A stretch of DNA of 64,000 nucleotides from contig CALJIG010000062.1 in NCBI GenBank assembly GCA_937974175.1, forward strand, positions 1-64,000, in the 5' to 3' direction. The DNA is from an uncultured Ignavibacteria bacterium (lineage in GTDB: Bacteria; Bacteroidota; Ignavibacteria; Tepidaquicellales; Tepidaquicellaceae). How positions within the stretch are numbered: the stretch's first letter is position 1; every line of letters begins with the position of its first letter. A model generated the notes under the pieces. The model made no database searches, was not told where the DNA came from, and saw only the letters and a program-made list of their open reading frames with translations. Both the position numbers and the translations under genes were made by a program. This document shows positions 61,093 to 64,000 of the stretch, piece after piece.

Positions 61093-62272
61093 AATTATTA
61101 TTTATTCCCTTCTCAATTTCATTCCATACTTGTTCAACCGTAACACTTTCAATACACCTAGCAGGATTATTTTTTGTAATTTGATATTTACATTTCCAGT
61201 TGCAGTTAAAGCATTCCATCTTATTGTAGATTACTGTTGGCAGAATTCTTGGCACAGACTTATCCTCCTGATAAGGCAGGAATCTTCCGAAATGCCCGCC
61301 GCCATAAATGCAGTAAGCGGGTTTATTTAATCCTGCAGCTATATGAACTGCACCCGTATCATTAGATAAAACAAATTTAGATTCCGAGATTAAAGCAGTT
61401 AGCTCCTGAAGTGAAGTTTTATTAATATAATTTTCGTAGTTAAAATTAATAAGTTTTTCATTTTTTTTAAGGAGTCCGGACTCCTTTTCTCCTCCGCAGA
61501 AAACACAGATTAGACCCGTTTGCTTTATTATTCTTTCAGCGATAGAAAGGAAATTTTTAAAGTCCCACTGTTTTAAATTCATATTGCTGCCGGGGATAAG
61601 TATAAAATAATCTCCACTAATAAGATTTTCTTCTTTAACCTGAGCGCTGATTGCAGGAACATTATCCTGAGGTAAAGGTATATTTAGATTTTTGAGAAGA
61701 ACAGTATTAAGATAGGGTTCATATTTTTTTTCTTTAGCAATATCTATCAGTTTACTGTACCATTTATTTCCAATGGTTAGCCAAAGCCATGCATCATTTG
61801 AATTATCTCCTTTGAAGCCGATTTTTTCATTCGATTTTAACAACCTCATAAGTGAATCGCCTATGGCAAATTCTCTTGATGCAGAAAGATAAATTATTTT
61901 CTCGAAACCCCGATTATTTAAATTTGAGATAAGGAATTTTTTATGTTCTGTATCGGATGTAAACTTTTTTCTGTTGAGTTCGGCGTACCCATCGAAGATA
62001 TTGAAGCTTTTAGAATAATCCAGCCAGGCTGAATTTGCCAGCAAAGTAATTTCGTAGTTTAACTTTTTATAATAATCTGCCATAGCATAGGCAGAAGGAA
62101 GCCACTGAATAAAATCCCCGATTCCATCAGGTCTTATAAGAAGGATTTTTTTTGATGTTTCTGTCGAATGATTTTTATCAAGGAGAAAAAAATCTGCAAT
62201 AAAACATTTAATGTTGATAAAAAATCTGGGAAGGGCACCCCGAAGGATATTTATGTAACGGATAAGAATCAA
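61070..62272 (-). CDS. GT9-family (heptosyltransferase-like) glycosyltransferase
   Basis: A 400-residue GT-B enzyme of family 9, related to LPS heptosyltransferases. Motifs are ILLIRPDGIGDFIQWLPSAYAMA near the N terminus, ILIPGSNMNLKQWDFKNF and FVLSNDTGAVHIAAGLNKPAYCIYGGGHFGRFLPY in the donor-binding domain. It likely adds a sugar to LPS core or another surface glycan. It overlaps the upstream FkbM methyltransferase gene by 4 nt, supporting a shared glycan pathway. Confidence 0.92.
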   Translation of the reverse strand: MILIRYINILRGALPRFFINIKCFIADFFLLDKNHSTETSKKILLIRPDGIGDFIQWLPSAYAMADYYKKLNYEITLLANSAWLDYSKSFNIFDGYAELNRKKFTSDTEHKKFLISNLNNRGFEKIIYLSASREFAIGDSLMRLLKSNEKIGFKGDNSNDAWLWLTIGNKWYSKLIDIAKEKKYEPYLNTVLLKNLNIPLPQDNVPAISAQVKEENLISGDYFILIPGSNMNLKQWDFKNFLSIAERIIKQTGLICVFCGGEKESGLLKKNEKLINFNYENYINKTSLQELTALISESKFVLSNDTGAVHIAAGLNKPAYCIYGGGHFGRFLPYQEDKSVPRILPTVIYNKMECFNCNWKCKYQITKNNPARCIESVTVEQVWNEIEKGINNNFKNLLSN

Positions 62273-63210
62273 TTTTTTCTGTTTGATAAGAAAAACTCGA
62301 GCTCTCTTTCTCTGGTTGTGTTGAAAATATCTTCATCTTCTTTGTGGAAAAAACACAGGTCGCAATATTTAAGTGAGCCTCTATTCGTAAAATAACTTGT
62401 AAGTTCTGATATTTTTTCTTTCTCATTAAGAGAAAGGCTGATAAGATAATCCCCAAAATTATCGTAGAAAATTACTTTACTGTATCCAAAAGTTTCAAGA
62501 TATTCAAATATAAAATATGGGTCTTCATTATGGAGTTTCTGAAAGAGAGGGTCATATTCAATAAATACAGCCGGATGTATTTGGTTTAAGTAATTTTTTG
62601 AGCCTCTTAAGATTTTGAAATCAAAACCGTCAGTATCTATTTTTATTAGTTTTGAATTCTGAAAAGGGGGAAACTTTTTCAGAAGTGTATCCAGACTAAC
62701 AGTTTCAAGCTTATGCTTTGTGGAATCTACTATGCTGCCTGTGCCTAAATTTGAACTTAGCTTTGCATTTATAATATCTTCGCTTTCACCCAAAAAAGTA
62801 TTTGCTAACTCTATATTTGAAAATAATTCGGTATTTTTTTTAAGAATTTCGAAAAATGTTCTATCGCCCTCTATACATAATAGGGGTAAATCATTTTTAG
62901 ATCTTAAAAGAGCGACTGTGTCTCCTATATTTGCACCAATATCTATAAAATTTAAATTATTATATTTTTCTTTTATGTATAATGATATCCTTAAAAGGTT
63001 AGAATTATAATAAGGATAATTTTTTATAATTAAAGGAAGATTATATGAAAAAGGGATTTTCATTTTGCTTCCCCATAAAGTAAAATCTATTAAGGGATCT
63101 TTGTATTTTAAAATTATTTTTTTTATCGAACTGTAAAAAAGAAATTTTATTTTTTGTGAAACTCTTTCTCCGGAACTATTTATTATTTGATTGTATATGA
63201 AACTGTACAT
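62269..63210 (-). CDS. FkbM-family methyltransferase
   Basis: A 313-residue SAM-dependent methyltransferase of the FkbM family. NLNFIDIGANIGDTVALLRS is the SAM-binding motif I, LLCIEGDRTFFEILKKN the acidic residue strand, and KIDTDGFDFKILRGSKNYL the family signature. These enzymes often methylate sugars in surface polysaccharides, in line with the coupled GT9 gene. The substrate is unknown. Confidence 0.92.
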   Translation of the reverse strand: MYSFIYNQIINSSGERVSQKIKFLFYSSIKKIILKYKDPLIDFTLWGSKMKIPFSYNLPLIIKNYPYYNSNLLRISLYIKEKYNNLNFIDIGANIGDTVALLRSKNDLPLLCIEGDRTFFEILKKNTELFSNIELANTFLGESEDIINAKLSSNLGTGSIVDSTKHKLETVSLDTLLKKFPPFQNSKLIKIDTDGFDFKILRGSKNYLNQIHPAVFIEYDPLFQKLHNEDPYFIFEYLETFGYSKVIFYDNFGDYLISLSLNEKEKISELTSYFTNRGSLKYCDLCFFHKEDEDIFNTTRERELEFFLSNRKN

Positions 63211-63219
63211 TTTCTTGTA

Positions 63220-63260
63220 AAATAAAAAACGCTAATTCATATAATATGAATTAGCGTTTT
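63220..63260 (-). terminator. Rho-independent terminator of VCBS gene
   Basis: A 16-bp stem (63226-63241 with 63245-63260) around a 3-nt loop, followed on the minus strand by T residues, 25 nt after the stop at 63286. Confidence 0.9.
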
Positions 63261-63285
63261 GAAATTAAATATAGATTAAAATCGC

Positions 63286-64000
63286 TTACTTTATAAGCAT
63301 CATCTTACCCGTATTTACAAAGTCAGATGTAACAAACTTATAAAAGTAAACTCCTGAAGATACGTTTGAACCACTAAAGGTAACCTGGTAAGTTCCCGGT
63401 GAAAGATTTTCTTTAACAAGAGTCTGAACAATTCTTCCCTGTGAGTTATAAACTTCCAAAGTTACAAAATCAGATTTAGGAACATCAAACTTTATATTAG
63501 TCGATGGATTAAATGGATTCGGAAAATTTTGATGAAGTTTATATTTGCTTGGAATTTCACTGCTAATAGGAGTTACAGAAGATACAATAGTGGAATTCTT
63601 AAAAATTGAAACAGTGCTCGGGTTCTCATTGTTATAATTTGCAACAAGCACATCCGGCTTGGAATCTGCATCTAAATCACAAATAACTAAATCTCTCGGT
63701 TCGCTGCCAACCGAATAATTTATTCTTGAAGCAAAAGATTCAGTTGTAATAATTCCTTGCTGTGAAACATTTTTAAATACAGAAAGAGTAGTTGGAAGCC
63801 CTTGATTCGAAGTAACAACATCGGGTCTTCCGTCGCCATCAATATCTCCAACATTTAATCCAAAAGGATAGTTGCCCGTAACAATGTCAACCCTATTTGC
63901 AAATGTAATATTAGTTAACGAACTAGTGTTTTTAAAAATTGAAAAAGTGTTTGTTCCGTAATTTGCTAAAGCAATATCCAGTTTACCATCCGTATCGAAA
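63286..64000 (-). CDS. FG-GAP/VCBS repeat protein with T9SS domain (5' end outside window)
   Basis: The reading frame is open from 64000 down to the stop at 63286, so this is the C-terminal 237 residues of a longer protein. At least three VCBS/FG-GAP units are visible (FDTDGKLDIALANYGTNTFSIF; DIDGDGRPDVVTSNQ; DLDADSKPDVLVANYNNEN), then the T9SS domain (NFPNPFNPSTNIKFD ... GKMMLIK). A GTG at 63651 lies inside a VCBS unit and is not the real start. It resembles the 14-repeat protein at 55670 and is likely another surface protein. Confidence 0.92.
   Translation of the reverse strand, partial: FDTDGKLDIALANYGTNTFSIFKNTSSLTNITFANRVDIVTGNYPFGLNVGDIDGDGRPDVVTSNQGLPTTLSVFKNVSQQGIITTESFASRINYSVGSEPRDLVICDLDADSKPDVLVANYNNENPSTVSIFKNSTIVSSVTPISSEIPSKYKLHQNFPNPFNPSTNIKFDVPKSDFVTLEVYNSQGRIVQTLVKENLSPGTYQVTFSGSNVSSGVYFYKFVTSDFVNTGKMMLIK

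Noticed and set aside
63286..63651. A complete 121-residue protein starting at the GTG of 63651
   Set aside because: The frame continues without a stop to the window edge and encodes more VCBS units; the GTG lies within a repeat (DVLVANYNN).

Overview
The window looks like a chromosomal segment of a low-GC, Gram-negative member of the Bacteroidota/Chlorobi superphylum, most likely the Ignavibacteria-Kapabacteria side. Six complete proteins and one cut by the right edge end in the NYPNPFNP-type C-terminal domain that directs secretion by the type IX secretion system (T9SS). A BamD lipoprotein, a TonB-dependent receptor, DUF5683 and Omp85-like proteins indicate an outer membrane. Most genes lack an obvious Shine-Dalgarno sequence, and TTG or GTG starts are common. 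The placement is inferred from gene content; no rRNA or complete tRNA gene is present.

Layout. 1-133: two tandem minus-strand fragments resembling the 5' part of a proline tRNA. 335-8009 (+): glutamate dehydrogenase, an unknown membrane-anchored protein, BamD, a thioesterase, a methyltransferase, a heavy-metal-binding lipoprotein next to a multicopper oxidase, and two VOC proteins. 8059-10911 (+): a large peptidase / TolB-type propeller / outer-membrane barrel fusion. 10908-16198 (-): UbiX, a polytopic membrane protein, MltG and a GT39-like glycosyltransferase. 16277-18293 (+): small membrane protein, thioredoxin-TPR protein, nucleoside deaminase. 18343-25562 (-): ChrA, an AlkD-like protein, TPR protein, TonB receptor, pterin dehydratase, winged-helix regulator and two paralogous membrane proteins. 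25695-28018 (-): response regulator and PAS histidine kinase. 28246-29361 (+): alanine dehydrogenase.

29785-43603 is a surface-protein region. It holds a YCF48/BNR-like T9SS protein, a small barrel-like protein, a phospholipase C/S1-P1-like T9SS protein, two tandem BNR-type T9SS paralogues, and three tandem lipoproteins with clear signs of recombination between copies. 43847-46990 holds a CBS protein, a ChlI-like AAA ATPase, Dps and a P-loop protein. 47184-49042 is an ABC exporter pair.

49205-55303 (-) is the most intriguing block. Two ATP-grasp-type enzymes, a GCS2 carboxylate-amine ligase and an M29-type aminopeptidase are interleaved with two small lipoproteins, one of which resembles part of SprA, the T9SS outer-membrane channel. 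The enzyme set suggests synthesis and turnover of an unidentified peptide or amide. 55670-58567 is a T9SS protein made of fourteen 54-residue FG-GAP/VCBS repeats. 58568-59103 is packed with hairpin repeats. 59104-63210 carries a VOC protein, a 49-residue membrane protein, SecG, DUF5683, a GT9 glycosyltransferase and an FkbM methyltransferase. 63286-64000 is the 3' part of a second VCBS/T9SS protein.

Small palindromic repeats sit mostly at convergent gene ends, where they probably act as bidirectional terminators.
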